Source: Strigamia acuminata
Lineage: Eukaryota; Arthropoda; Chilopoda; Geophilomorpha; Linotaeniidae
Reading direction: 5' to 3'
NCBI GenBank assembly: GCA_949358305.1
Contig: OX442315.1
Span: 2,976,001 to 3,040,000, forward strand
Length of the DNA stretch: 64,000 bases
Shown: positions 45,701-58,600 of the stretch, piece by piece
Layout: each line of letters begins with the position of its first letter
Numbering within the stretch: position 1 is the stretch's first letter
Program-made: the position numbers and the translations under genes
Notes under the pieces: generated by a model
Told to the model about the DNA's origin: nothing
Databases searched by the model: none
The model's input: the letters and a program-made list of their open reading frames with translations, nothing else

Positions 45701-48700
45701 TGTCCTGCATTGTTAGAACTCTTTGCGGGCAAAGGGCGGACAACTGCCATCACGCATTTACATTTTTGGCAGACGTTATCACTACAGTTCAATTTTATTT
45801 AACGTTTGATTTAAAAATAATGCATGAAAATTACTTATTGTATTTTTAGATATTATTTTTAAATCAAACGTTAAATAAAATTGAACTATAGTTATAACGT
45901 TCGCCAAAAATGTAAATGCGAGATGTTTGTTGTCCGCCATTTGCCCGCAAAATCACGTCATTTTGCACCGTTTCGGCCGGATGGCGCCACGAACCGCCGT
46001 GGCTATTCTTACGTACGTACGTAAGAATAGCCATACGCTATTCTTACGTACATACCGAAAATTGCAGGAAAGCCCATCCTCGGCCCCTGAAAAACTGTAT
46101 ATTCGTACATACGTACTGTCACGCGTACAGACCGTCCCGATTGACGGGCGATCTTTAACGCGCAATTTGATCTATAATTCGTTTAACGTTGCTAAATTTC
46201 GGCCACAGATGGCGCTGACGATTGGAAATCGTCATCGCCATGTGATAGACTGATCAATTCGTTTATGGGGGTTTATAGGAGATTTCCTATAAATAAGCGA
46301 ACCCGATCTGAGACAGGTCTCTAGAGAGTCTGATGTCGCCCAATAAAGGGTCCGGCTGACTGACTATAAACCGAATCAATTAATCATTTAATCCCACATT
46401 TAGATTATCACACAGTCGTTTTATTAGAAAGTTAATAAAGGTTGTAAAACTTATTAAATGTAAAATGACAATTTATCCAGTGAAAATTCAGATCTTTAAT
46501 AACTAATTCTGTAAACTGATTTAATTGGAGGTCGAACAAACTTAGTTTGTCCAATCTAATAAATATAACTGTTGAATTTGAAACCATAAATAAATCTCAT
46601 CCTTTCCTCTCATTCATAAACAGAAACAAGTTATGTGGAACTCGGTCAAAAGGCCAGAATCCACGTAACAATCCACGTAAGAATAACGTATGGCTATTCT
46701 TACATACATAGCGGGCCGCCAGGGGGGGTCATTATTCTGACGTATGTGGGAGGATTATATACCACCTACACGTGTGGTGTCGTGCTATTTCCACCCATAT
46801 CGATTAGGTTAGTTTAGGTTTAGTTTTGTTGTAATAATTTGTTGTGGCTATGTCCGTGAATGATTCTATTGTTAGTGTTGCCCAAAACGACTGAATTCAA
46901 TGTCTGAAATTGTCTGAAATGACCAAAACAACTGAATTCAATGTCTGAAATTGTCTGAAATGACCAAAACAACTGAATTCAATGTCTGAAATGACAAAAA
47001 GCGATTGAATTCAACGTCTGAAATTGTCTGAAATGACCAAAATGACTGAATTCAATGTCTGAAATGACCAAAATGACTGAATTCAATGTCTGAAATGACC
47101 AAAATATTCCATTATTAAAAAAAGAAAATAAACAAACAAAACGCTGGTTTCATTTTGTTTGTTTTGAGGGGCAAATCTGAGCGCGACATGCTGGTGGGTT
47201 TCATCCCTGCCCGTACGTAAGTACGTATGTACGTAAGAATAGCGGCCCGTCGGGCAAACGTTATTCTTACGAACGTACGTAAGAATATCCTCGGCCGCCA
47301 CGAACACCAGACAGAATCGTATTACAGTCTAACAATTAAATTGTGCTAGATGTGAAGTTTTGTGGTTGATCGTCCTAGATGAGACTAAGTAAGAAGTTTG
47401 CTGGGGGGTTTACTTAATTCAGATGTCAAATTTTTAAACTACTACGCCATAATTATTTCTTGATACAAAGCTCAATTATTTTTATGCAGTGATGTCACTA
47501 ACAATGATGTCATCACAAGTGGGAAAACTACATCTGCTTCTTAAATAAAATGTTTATTTTACACTTATTTCTTAATAATGTAACCTGAGGTGTGTGTTGT
47601 GGCTGTTTGCTTGTAGTATCTCATGATTAGATATTCAGATAGAACAAGGAGTAGATATATAGAACACATACACAACCAAATAGGCCAAGGAAATGGGTTT
47701 ACAAATGTCATCCATAAATATTCTTTTTCGTTCTTCTTTTCTCTGATGGCAAAAGCCAAGAAATCATTCGTTGCAGGTAATATAGTGCTGTCTTTATCTT
47801 TCAAATCGTGTATAGTAATTACACCTATCGACGGAATCAAATAGGTTTTCTAACAAAGGGAATGGAATATTAACGCATGAAGTAACATTCTAATTCAAAT
47901 AGAATACAATCTTAAAACCCACCTTTTGGTCACGTGTTAAATGTGGGCTGCAAAAATCATTTCCATAAAGACTTGATTAATTGAGTACATTTTGACAACA
48001 CATAGTCACAACATTTAATTTACTTTACTTTATTTTTAATTCTTACCGCAAAGTTTTTATTTGGCGCAAAACATTTTGTAATAGCATTCCTATTATATTG
48101 CGCGTTGCCTATTTGATAATTAAAAAAGAAAAAAAATAGACATGGATTAATTTATTTAAAATTATATTAAGGGGTTTCATAAATGATGCGCTGAAGTGAT
48201 TATTTCAATAATCACAATCGCTCTATTATTAAAGACCCACGCTACCTAAGTTCAATTGATTATACTACTGTCACATGACTTCCGGTTATGTTATGTTATG
48301 TTTTAAGCATGAATAGCTCCTTTTTCAGTGATTATAAATAAGCGCTGAAACGCTGAAGCGATTATTCATGTGATTGGCCACGCAACTCACATGATAATCG
48401 CTTCAGCAGAATAATCGTCATAATCGCTTCAGCGCCTTCAGCGCATCATTTATGAATCCCCCTATTGCAATGTATATTGTGAATTGTAAGAAGTTTGACA
48501 ATGCACTTGAAAATGTATTTTATATTACATGCCACAATATTATTGTGTGTCAAATACAAATGCATTATCAAAATATATATTTTTAATTGTGTTATGAAAT
48601 GCATTATGAAATGTAGGCTAATAAGAAATGTATAATGCTTGAATAATGTATTTAAATTCTGCCAAAAGCGGTATATTTTGGAATGCATTCAAAAATATAT

Positions 48701-49653
48701 TGTAAAATAATTTAGTTACCGATTTATCCCAGTACATTGCTAAAAGTGGTTTTTGCAAAGAAATCTTTTCTTCATTGATTACTTCAAATTCACATTTCTT
48801 TGGTTGTACACAGTTGATGCCAAAGTGTGTTAATAACAAAAGATTTGAACTTTCGCTAACTGACTGCTGATAAGTCAATCTAAACTGCTCATAATTCTAC
48901 AATGTATCTTATAATGAATTATTATAACACAGCTGTTGTAACTTTGATTCTTACTTTGCTGTGTTGAGAATATACAAGGACATAAACCTCATTTCGTTTC
49001 AATAAAATCTGCTCTTGTAAGTATCCAAATAAAACTGATCTTTTTTTCTTTTGAATCAATATGTCCGTAATAATAAACAAGAGTGATTTATTTTCCATGT
49101 TCCTACACTTTATAACATTTTGAATAATCTGTAGAAACAGAGATAAATAATGTAATACTTAATAGAAATAGGAAACGGAATTATTTTTGTACGCCAATGT
49201 TATCCTTCGAAATCAGAATTAGCTGGTAAGGAGTAAAATTCAATTGTTTTGTAATTTTGTTGTTTGGTTGTGCTGCTATTTCAATTTTCCCAATCCAATG
49301 GTCAGAAATCAATTTTGACAAGCAGTTTTTTTCTGCAGTAGCAATTATTTTACTACATTAGAATAATTCAAAACAAATGTTACTATGTCAATTACCGTAA
49401 TAATGCTTATAAATAATAAATACTCTTTTGGCGTTGATGGCTTTAACCATCTTAGATATTTGCAAATTAAGTTTGTCATTGCAGGGAGATGATGAATTGT
49501 ACAATAGATTGTTGCTTTCTGCTTTAAGAATACGAGAATTATTTGTAAATTATTATTGCCAAGACGGTTTTGAATTCACTTACTTGGAGTTAAATTGGCA
49601 TTTGCGAACAATATCGTTAAAACTGAGATAACCACATTTTGATTAGGTAGCAT
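42738..49653 (-). CDS. Ionotropic chemoreceptor B (divergent IR), 11 exons
   Basis: Exons: 49653-49584, 49518-49396, 49332-49193, 49128-48955, 48896-48720, 48108-48047, 47947-47923, 47849-47585, 43571-43390, 43333-43074, 42978-42738. The joined frame is 572 codons, with every exon length equal to IR-A or different by a multiple of three. The signal peptide (MLPNQNVVISVLTILFANA), TM1 (PWPIWLCMCSIYLLLVL), pore-region SYNAVLYASIT and TM3 (TFTAFLVIVGGVLCSGIV) are all present. Intron 8 is 4 kb, filled with LTR fragments and a palindrome-rich element. The cytoplasmic tail is short: the codon CAA of IR-C (AGAVQ) is TAA here. Role as for the IR family: a ligand-gated cation channel subunit in sensory cells, ligand unknown. 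Confidence 0.87.
43763..44850 (+). repeat. Cluster of gypsy-like LTR fragments in IR-B intron 8
   Basis: A first LTR piece starts near 43765 (TTGACCTACATCACTGCC), and a second starts near 44188 (TTGACCGTTTGGCCACCC) and ends CAGTCACA at about 44733. Directly after comes TTTGCGGCTCGTCCGGGAT, which has the look of a tRNA primer-binding site. Another LTR end (CAGTCACA) appears near 44862. Related copies are at 50005-50576 (inverted) and 56789-57292. No coding remnant is recognised. Confidence 0.65.
45721..45952. repeat. Hairpin repeat with 100-bp arms in IR-B intron 8
   Basis: The left arm (about 45721-45820: TTTGCGGGCAAAGGGCGGAC to TTTGATTTAAAAATAA) and right arm (about 45852-45952) are imperfect complements around a 30-base loop. 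It has the structure of a MITE. A diverged relative of one arm is at 62375-62425 (CAAATGCGAGATGTTAGTTG). Confidence 0.8.
45990..47300. mobile_element. Palindrome-rich TACGTA element in IR-B intron 8
   Basis: Both ends and interior sites carry GGCTATTCTTACGTACGTAC-type words. 46000-46033 is a perfect 34-bp palindrome. Further copies lie at 46034-46055, 46675-46705 and 47210-47290, the last in inverted orientation relative to the first. The enclosed DNA contains a minisatellite (46885-47105) and no recognised protein. Units A and C lack it. I treat it as a non-autonomous TIR element; exact ends are not resolved. Confidence 0.6.
46885..47105. repeat. Minisatellite of GACTGAATTCAATGTCTGAA units
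   Basis: The words TGAATTCAATGTCTGAAAT and GTCTGAAATGACCAAAA alternate, giving units of about 41 bases and shorter variants of about 29 bases, seven or so in total. It has no coding potential. Confidence 0.85.
48169..48462. mobile_element. 294-bp MITE in IR-B intron 5
   Basis: Ends are AAGGGGTTTCATAAATGATG and the complement of AGGGGGATTCATAAATGATG. Many CGCTTCAGCG words lie inside. TATT (or ATT) is duplicated at 48165-48168 and 48463-48466, and units A and C read AAATTATATTGCAATG. A 3-4 bp duplication and GGGG ends would fit a PIF/Harbinger-type element. Confidence 0.85.
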
Positions 49654-50004
49654 AGTTGATGTTAAAATTTGCGTGCTTATACTATAGTAACGGAAAAAGA
49701 AACAAAACTTGTCATTGTGCAATTGCCTACTATTTGCAGAATAAAATCTCCTTCCTCGCTTCTTTAGTGACCCGCACATTATCTGATAGTTTGCGCATCT
49801 CATTAACTTTTTCATTTCTATCTATTTTTAAAATTTATGAATCTTTTCCATCTTATTCTTCAATTTTATTTTTATTTCATTATAAGCAATTAGTTTTTCT
49901 AAATTAAATTACCTCTTTCAGTAACAAACAAAAACCTCTTACATACTTTGTGAATCGGACCACTTTAACATCTTCATATAGGCCCTCAACACTTTTATAT
50001 ATGT

Positions 50005-50576
50005 TATGACTGGTATGGTCTTCGCCAGTGCAATCAGGGGACTGAAGACACTGGTTTGGGACGCATACTCAAGTAAATAACGGAGACTCCCTAATATTGG
50101 TTGGTTGGCCTTTATTACGTTGTCTAGGGGTATGGGGAATCCCGTTACCCGTTGCGGGGGTGCCACGAAGGCAAGCCGCACCGGCAACCGACCCGTCACA
50201 CACTGGGCGTGAGTCCAATGGGTGATGTGGTCGATTCGACTAAACATTTGTGTCGTACTTACCTACGACCCACCAGTCCACTCATGGAGGCTGCGCTTGG
50301 AGACCGCCATAGCACTGAGCTTCATCGTGGTGAATGGTGAGGAGTACAGAGTCCACAGCCCGGGACACGTCTTGTCCCTTGGATGAATACCTCTCTCTCT
50401 CTCTCTCGACTGGCAAGAGACTCTCTACACACGACCGTCCTGGTCGGTGTCCGTCACTCCTCTCCTCACCACACCACTCAGCTCCCTCCGCCCTCAGGCT
50501 AGGTCAATCACCCCTTTGGGGCCGTAAGGCAGTGTGTGGCAGTGCCGCAGGACACAAGGGTGGCCAAGCGGTCACA
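50005..50576 (-). repeat. Inverted solo LTR (572 bp), gypsy-like family
   Basis: It is bounded by ATGT at 50001-50004 and 50577-50580. Read on the minus strand it runs from TGTGACCGCTTGGCCACCC to CCAGTCATA, the same family as the fragments in IR-B intron 8. Unit A lacks it (28255-28300). It lies about 350 bases upstream of the IR-B start codon. Confidence 0.8.
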
Positions 50577-52074
50577 ATGTAGTGGGATTTGGCTGGAATG
50601 TTTACTCATTTTTGCTCATTTTATCATATGCATGCATGTAAGGTGCGTTTCGTAAATATAGGCAACCCGCAAAAATTGGCTTTCCAGAAAAATGATTAAA
50701 ACTGTGGTAATCCCAAATTACCATAAAGAAAAAGATTATCCTTAATGTTGTAATTTAGTAATAAACTAATTAGTACTTAAAGGATTGCAACAACATCCAG
50801 GGATTACAGGATGTAGCCCCTTTGATTTTGGTGAGAACAGAGAAAATCTGGGCTACAGGAAATGCTACATCCTGTTAGCAAGGAGGAGAATCCTCAGTAT
50901 GACTCCAGAACCTGAACAAACCAGAACTTGTCAAAATCACTGCTAAACCTGAAACTGCATGGGCCTTAAGTAAGTAAGGCAGAGTGTATCATGCATACCT
51001 ACCACCTCACCTATGGGGATAACATCCCTGTGTGTGACGGCTCGGTTGCTGTTGAGGCGTGCTCTAGAGGTACAGCCGGCACTTGGGTTAAGACTGGGAA
51101 TCTAACCTCTAGACAACCATTAAAGGCCACAAACCAATAATATGGAGGATAGTTTGTGTTCACACAAATGTCATCTGTTAAAAAAACCCACTGATCGCCC
51201 AAAAATTAAGATTCTGAGTGAAATATTGCACATCAGAGTCTGCTGGTAAATCAACAACCACAACTATGATACCAGAGATATTAAGAGCACCAAACTTTTG
51301 AAAAAAAAACTACTTACATATCGACATATTTTGATGCACAGAACCAATGAAAAAGATATCGACGAATGTCACTTTTCACATTTTAGGAGTAAATTTGAAT
51401 CCCTACAGTTCAGCGGCACAATCTCGTAGGACCCTCGTGCAACACTTTATCTTCCCAAGGATGATAATTCCTCTCGGGTCTCGTCGCAATGGTTAACAAC
51501 CTACAAATGAGACTATCTGTACCTAAGCTTGAAAAAATTAATAAGGTCAAACACGTGGAACACAGTTAACTGACTGTCAAAGAAAATATGGATTCTTTTG
51601 TGCAAAGTTGACGAGTTAATATGAAAGTTAATAATTAATGAATTCGTTTTTGTTCAATCCAGTTTCGATCAAATCAACTATGGCAACCGGTACTGGTAAA
51701 TTCATCACAATGCTTCGCTGAATTTAAACACCTTATTAATGTGTTAGTACAGTTTATTTAGCACGGTCATCGATTCTCATGTTTTTAGCAAACCACCAGG
51801 ACTCAAATCTATCAAATACGTCGTGAAATTAAACATTTTTGATAAAAGACCCATTTTTGGACAAGTCGCCAATTTTAAAAAATTTTCGACTTGTTCGATC
51901 ACCCATCCATAAGGTTAATCCGCCGCTAAATATGCTAATATCATTGTTATTGCCATACAGTTTTTATGTGTTGAAAGGACCACAGTACCACCATAAACCA
52001 AAGATAACATGGACACACATCCACATGTTCAATGCGCAGGAACCTCCTGGTTATGGATTGGAAAGCATATTGTT
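50577..52074. other. Duplicated upstream flank of unit B
   Basis: This is collinear with unit A 28260-28430, 31437-31944 and 36764-37280 once A's insertions are removed, and it contains the empty TTAA site of the piggyBac-like element. No gene is seen. Confidence 0.65.
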
Positions 52075-53393
52075 GTCTAACTTTAGGTCTATTTCTTCCC
52101 TATCCACTTTAAGCAAGATTGCTGATCATTGCATTCTCATGCAGATTTGCTCTAACCTCACCCGCCATTCTCCCCGCACCCAATTTGGTACTCGCCCAGG
52201 CTCCAGTGCCCTTTTGCTTATTGGTTCCCTGTACCTTGACATCACTCACACATGTGATCAAGCTAACACACTCTATATGGCTGAAACTGATGTGTCAAAG
52301 GCTTTTGACACCCCCCCTCAGGATTACGTCTTAAATGGCCTCCGGGACCATTCCATCGGCCCCGAACCAGTTCAACTTTTTTCCTCATATCTTTCCGATC
52401 GGACTTTTCATGTCATTTCCGATCCGGCTCAAATTGACTTCCCCATCACTCGGGGGCACTACCACCAGTACTATGCTGTACAACTCGGTGGCAGAGCCTG
52501 TTCTGTTCCTCCCACTGGTGTCTCGTATTCGGTCTTATGTTGATGATAACCTCTTGACCCAGTCCATCACTACCAGCCATGAACCCTCCGCCCAAACTCA
52601 GTTCTCCCCAGACCTTGCGTCACTAGCTGATTGGTACACAGCCCATGACATGACTCTCAACCAAGACAAAACAAAGACTATTATTTTTAGGAGATCCTTG
52701 AGAGCTGTAACCCCCTAACCTAGCGAACAAATCACTGTCCTGGGGCTCAACCTTGACCCCCACTTAACTTTCGCACCCCATATCCGCCATATTGTCAGAT
52801 TCCTCATCGGTCGTTATGTATTATTAAACGCCTCAGAAAGGTACTGTCGAGATCTGAAATGATCACTTACATAAAAACCAAGATTCACCCAACCATAACC
52901 TACGCTTCCCAATATTGGAATTCCACCGCTCGCAGATTCAAGGTTCCTCTTGCAACAGCATACAACGCCGTTATTCGTGTCGCGTTCAACCGTCTCGGCC
53001 GTAATCACATTACTCCAGTATGTAATGAATTCGGCCTCCTGAATTTGGATAACCTTCTCCGCCTTCACGACATCACGGCGATCGCTGATGTCGTCCGTAA
53101 TGTGGACCATCCAGCCCATAGTATCGCCACACATTACCAGTTAGATATCGCCGCCATCGCTTTGAAGTTAACACACGGCAGTCCACTTACATAAGTAACA
53201 CGTTCCCTTATTGGTGTACCCCCCTCTGGAACGACCTCCCAAGCGACTTGAGATCATCGATGTTTGACTGCACTGCGTCCTGTTGCCGCTTCCACTGCCG
53301 GCCGGCACTTACACAAATGAGTGGGCAACTACTTTCTCAACCAACAAAAAACTATTTAATCTACTAGAGTGTTTTTTTCAATAAATAAATAAT
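52075..53393 (+). mobile_element. 5'-truncated LINE copy (CR1/L2-like)
   Basis: It starts abruptly at GTCTAACTTTAGGTCTATTT within the reverse transcriptase and ends with AATAAATAAATAATTAAATAAA. RT pieces include ETDVSKAFDTPP, then SYVDDN and NQDKTKTIIFRR in other frames, and the C-terminal NAVIRVAFNRLGRNHITPV. It is the same family as 31945-36755, but truncated and frameshifted. Its uninterrupted C-terminal region shows where the 776-bp insertion lies in the other copy. Confidence 0.85.
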
Positions 53394-54129
53394 TAAATAA
53401 ATTATTAACGATGTCAATTCATGTTCTCATCGCTAGTCGCACCATGTAATTTGTGCTATATGTAGTTACTACCCAAATAGGATTTCGTGACAAAATTTGC
53501 TTTCAAAAGGTAGAAGAAATTATTGACGATGTCAATTCATGTGCTCGTACAAGTTTTTGTTTGCTATGTAATTACAGTGACATTTGACAGAAAATATGAA
53601 TTATTTAAATTCAATCAATTGCCAACAGCTGCTGCCTTGTAGGATTGTACACATTACTGTAACTTGGTAACTACTTACCATTACATTACCGTTAAATTTT
53701 CCAATTTATAATTTTTAAAAAATTTGATAAGGATCTGGTTCCAGAAAAATGCAAATTTAGATCCGAAAACACATTGCCACACTGCATTCTGGGATGACAA
53801 CAGGTAACAAACATGCTTAGTTAGCAAGCAATGCATGACACATGATTGCGGTCACCCAATCAGCGCATAGAACAACGAATCATTAAGAAGTAACTCACAG
53901 ATGCGTGTCCAGGTTATCCTCGGTTCATGGTAGCACACATTATGACCCTCAATATCGTTATACGTGAATGCATTAAAAATTGCGTGCAACATTATTTATG
54001 AATTTTAAAAATATGTTAATAAATACAATTATTCACATCTACAGTGACAAAAATTATACGGAGTATATAATTAGCGAAATGAATAAATTGAGAAAGATAA
54101 TTTTGCTGTTTTGTACGTATATGTAAATG
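53394..54129. other. Duplicated block without gene
   Basis: 53400-53690 matches 12900-13160 and 38290-38510. It holds the empty sites of the solo LTR (at 53443-53462). The remainder to 54129 is AT-rich with no recognisable feature. Confidence 0.55.
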
Positions 54130-55124
54130 TATTTCAATGTTGCCAACCAGAAATTAATGTTATTCTATTTTAAAAACATGTTATTACTTACAATCGATCC
54201 AGACCTTAAGTAGCTTAATTGGAACAACAGCTGTCCGTAAGGCAAACAGAGGATCTGCGTTCCTTTCCTGGCTCGTGACTACTTAGTGTCCAAGCCATTT
54301 TGTTTTTTCAACCAGAATTTAAGGCTGGATTATTCGGATTATTCGAGGATTATTCGGAGTAGTGAATGATCCATCGCAGAAGGTTGTTTAATTCGAGTGA
54401 ACTCGAATTATTTGTATTGCACATCCGAGCATTGCTTCTGGCACTTCCCCATTGGTCGAAAACTGAAAATAATCACGAATTATTTTCTGCATGTAAATGC
54501 AACAATTGGATTATTTCAACACTCGAATTATCCACCACTCGAATTATTCGATGCATGTAAACGTAGTAATAGTTAAGCACGTCTCTAGAGTTTGGGAGGA
54601 TCATTTCTAAATTTAATACATTTGAGCATAGAAAAGTGCCTTTTGGTCACTGATTCAACCAAGGGAATAAAGTCCTCAAGGTGACTGGTTATCGACCACC
54701 GTGTTTAATTTGTGTATTAATCCGCCATAATACTCAAGACTGAGCATCTGATATACGGTAGACAGAGTTCGCTTGAAGATCAGGCGCCCAGTCTAGAGAG
54801 GCTAGAGAGTCTCTCCCTAAAAAATGGGCACACCTCTAGAGCAGCAAATTTTTGCCCAACTGGTAAGTTAACATGAAAATTTCTTACCTCTTTTTGCTGT
54901 ACTTGTGCTGCTGCTTCCCGCCTACTTGACACACACTAGATAGTGCCAAAACGAAATAAATGTTTCAACTAACTTGACATTGAAAAACTTGTATCACTAG
55001 TTGCACCATGTGATTAGTGTGCTTTTTGTAGTTATTAACTTTGCCTTCAAAACAGAAAACAGCAGAAATTATTAACGATGTCAATTCATGTTCTCAGCGC
55101 TAGTCGCACCATGCAATTTGTGTG
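54130..55124. repeat. Paralog of the MULE target region plus shared block
   Basis: 54130-54200 and 54335-54630 match the flanks of the MULE (16195-16325 and 19388-19595) with GTTTAATT intact at 54386-54393, so this is the unoccupied copy. 54615-55120 repeats the block seen at 12560-12900 and 37320-37740. No gene is seen. Confidence 0.75.
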
Positions 55125-55350
55125 CTATATGTACAGTGTTGTGCGCGGTCCGCAGTCCTGTTCCGGCAGCTAAAAAGAACCGCGGTCCCGGTCCGCGGTC
55201 CACCGTGTACCGCGGACCGGGACCGCGTTTTTGCGTTACATCTTGCGGTCCACGAGAAAACACGAGATCTCGTGTTTTCTCGTGGATCGCGAGATATACC
55301 GCAATATACTAGAATCTCGTCGTTTTCAAAATGCGTAGGTAAAACGTTCA
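55125..55350. repeat. GC-rich palindromic element
   Basis: CGCGGTCCCGGTCCGCGGT at 55181-55199 is exactly complementary to 55209-55227. At 55249-55286 there is a perfect 38-bp palindrome centred on GAGATCTC (ACGAGAAAACACGAGATCTC). The block is much GC-richer than its surroundings and has short ORFs on both strands that I regard as by-products. Confidence 0.8.
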
Positions 55351-55383
55351 CTGCCTAGCGCAAACGTCGAAAATCAAGCCCAG

Positions 55384-55650
55384 AACCGTGACAGAATCAA
55401 CTGGATAGAGGGTCACCGCCCGGGAGGGTCGACTAAAGGTAATAAAACCTGTCTTCGCCTGGTCCAAACTCATGTCATGGACGGTGTACCAGTCAGACAA
55501 ACTGGACAAGTCAGCGGAGAAAAGTGTCTGGGCAGGGATAGTTAAGTTAAACTCAGTAGTTTGGGTAAGGAAATTATCATCAACATAGGAGCATACCTTT
55601 GATTCAGGAGGAGAGACAAAATGGGTATGGTGATCGCGTATGGAAATCGA
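55384..55650 (-). mobile_element. LINE reverse-transcriptase fragment, minus strand
   Basis: Its reverse complement matches 35020-35280 of the LINE, including the YVDD box (TATGTTGATGATAAT, about 55580) and the LSDWYT segment. Both ends are truncated, and it lies immediately downstream of IR-C. Confidence 0.8.
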
Positions 55651-55661
55651 ACGTGCAACAT

Positions 55662-58600
55662 TTAGGTGCGGGGTCTTACAGCTATAACCACTCGAGAATT
55701 TGCATATATCTGTGAGAGCGAGGCAATGCCGGGTGGACTAGCGCTGGGCCTTGGGAATCGCGGACCGTTGTACGCTTGCACAGCTCCCGCCGTTGTCGGG
55801 CCGGCTCTGCACAGGAATAATCGTTGTGCGAATACTTCCAAGATGAGCACTATTCCTGAACATAAAACACCGCCAATAACAACGAGGAATGCAGTGATTG
55901 TGTGATGGATAGAGACGGGCTTCACTGCCTTCTTTTCCGTTTTCACGCAGAGTTTTAGCGGTTTATCATCATTGCGTGTTTTGCTCAGGACTCCAGTTTC
56001 GTGTAACTTTAGCAGTCTGAAAGGATAAAACAAAGTTTTGCATTTTTAATTCTGATTTTATTTATTTAAAGATAAAATTGGAAATCTGTCGGAATGTTGA
56101 GTATACTTTTGGTTAAAGATTTCCAAATAATTTGATCCCTTCTTGAATCGAAAATACTTTGTGTGAGGTATAGGAATTTTCCTAATGGTGTATTTACAAT
56201 TGGTTCCATATCCGAACAATAGGACGAGGTGTGTAACTATCACAGCGTTGTTTTCTAGCGAAAGCAGTTTTCTCTCTCTTTTACTTGTATTGTATAATCC
56301 TTTGTTGGGGCTGTTTTGCATTCGTTGCCATATTTTTGTTACAATGTTTCTTTTAGTAGTCTGTAAACAAATAAGTTGAAGTAAAATAAATAAGTTTTAG
56401 AAAATCGGAATATTACCTCGAGGAAAGACTCCATATAATACATTGCAAATAAATTAACTTTGTCGTCAGAAAGTAATTCTTGAATGTCATTGTGGGGGAC
56501 GTGATTTGGACTGACAGTAATTGATACGTACAATAGAGCATTGTAGCTAAGAAACATGATCATAACAAAAATATTTTTTGTTTGAAGAACAGCAGAAACT
56601 GTAAAAATAAAAAATAAAATTACGAAGAATGTTTATCTAAAAGTGAATATCTTTCCATTAATAGGTGCGTTCAATTTCAAATCGAAAAACCGATTCTCTT
56701 GATTTTTTCACGTGGCAAAGACAGAATACGCGTCAAATTTTTTAGAATCGGATTATTTTGACCTCAATTTCAGGTGAGTACAGCAGAATGTTATGTTTAA
56801 CCGGCCACGTCATCCATGGGGATCACTCCCAGTGTATGATGGGTGGGTTGCCTGTGTGGCGCGCCTTCATGGCTGTGAGGCCATACGATGACCTCACGTC
56901 TGTGTGACGACCTTGTGCCTGGGGCACGCGGCGCACCTGTCGGCGTTGCTTTGATGACGTCGTGTCAAGCCGACCAATCGAAGAAGTTGTTACATTTAAT
57001 TTTCGGAATTTGTTTTGTTTACCTTTTGTTTGTAAAGAGCCGAATAAAGCCAGTTTTGTGCACATTTCCAACCAGGACAGTTGTAAATTCTTGTGTCAGC
57101 TCGCTCTCTAATAGCTAACAATGGCATTGCTAATACGTGGGTAGACAAGGGTCTCCATCTCTAATCCCTAGACAACGGATTAAAGGCCAACAACCCAACA
57201 ATCTGGAGTCTCTCGTCTTATTTACGTGAGTATGCGTCCCGCACCATGGTAACCAGACCCCATGCAGCCATGCCAAAGACCATCCCAATCACAATATACG
57301 TATTTCTTAATAATTTAAGTAACCTGAGGTGTATGTTGTGGCTGTTTGCTTGTAGTATCTCAGGATTAGATATTCAGATAGAACAAGGAGCAAATATGTA
57401 GAACACACACACAACCAAATAGGCCAGGGAAATGGGTGTAGAAATGTCATCCATAAATATTCTTTTTCTGTTTTCTTTTCTCTGATAGCAAAAGCCAAGA
57501 AATCATTTTTTGCAGGCAAAATAGTGCTGTCACGTTTGTTCAAATCGCGGATAGTAAATGAACCTATCGATGGAATCAAATCAGTTTTCTAATAAAGGGA
57601 ATGGAATATAAACACATGAAGTACCATTCTAATTCAAACAGATTACAATCTTAAAACCCACCTTTTGGTTACGTGTTATATCTGGGCTGCAAAAATCATT
57701 TTCATAAAGACTTGATGAATTTAGTACATTTTGACACCACATAACTTAGTCACAACATTTAATTTACGGTATTTTACTTTATTTTTAATTCTTACCGCAA
57801 AGTTTTTATTTGGCGCAAAACATTTTTTAATAGAATTTTTGCTAATATGGACATATTCTATTAGATAATTAAAAAACAATTGAATATGGATTAATTTATT
57901 TAAAGAGTCCACATACGGTTCAAAATTATATTGCAATGTGTGTTGTGAATTGTATTGTTTGTCAATGCACTTGAAAATGTATTTTATATTGAGCTTACGC
58001 GGCACAATATTATTATTTGTCAAATACAATGCATGGTCAAAATATATAATTTTAATTGTATTATGAATAATATATTTCAATTCTTTGAAAAGCGGTATAT
58101 TTCGAATGCATTTTAGAATATATTAATAATTGGGTAAATAAATAATATACATATTGTAAAATATATTTTTGAGCCGTACGGGATGATGGATGTTAATTTA
58201 GTTACCGTTAAATTCCAGTAATTGTACATTGCAAAAAGTGGTTTTTGCGAAGAAATCTTTTCTTCATTGATTACATCAATTTCGCAATTTTGTGGTTCTA
58301 CGCAGTTGATGTTGAAGTTTGTTAATAACAAAATATTTGAACTTTTGTTAACTGACTGCTGATAAGTCAATGCAAACTGCTCATAATTCTACAATGTAAC
58401 TTATACTTAGTGAATCATAACACAGCTGTTGTAAGTTTGATTCTTACTTCGTTGTGTTGAGAATATACAAGGACATGCAGCCGATTTTGTTTCAATAAAA
58501 TCAGTTCTTGTAAGTGTCCAAATAAAACTGATCTTTTTTTCTTTTGAACCAATATGTCCTTAATAACAAACAAGAGTGATTTATTTCCCACGCTCCTACA

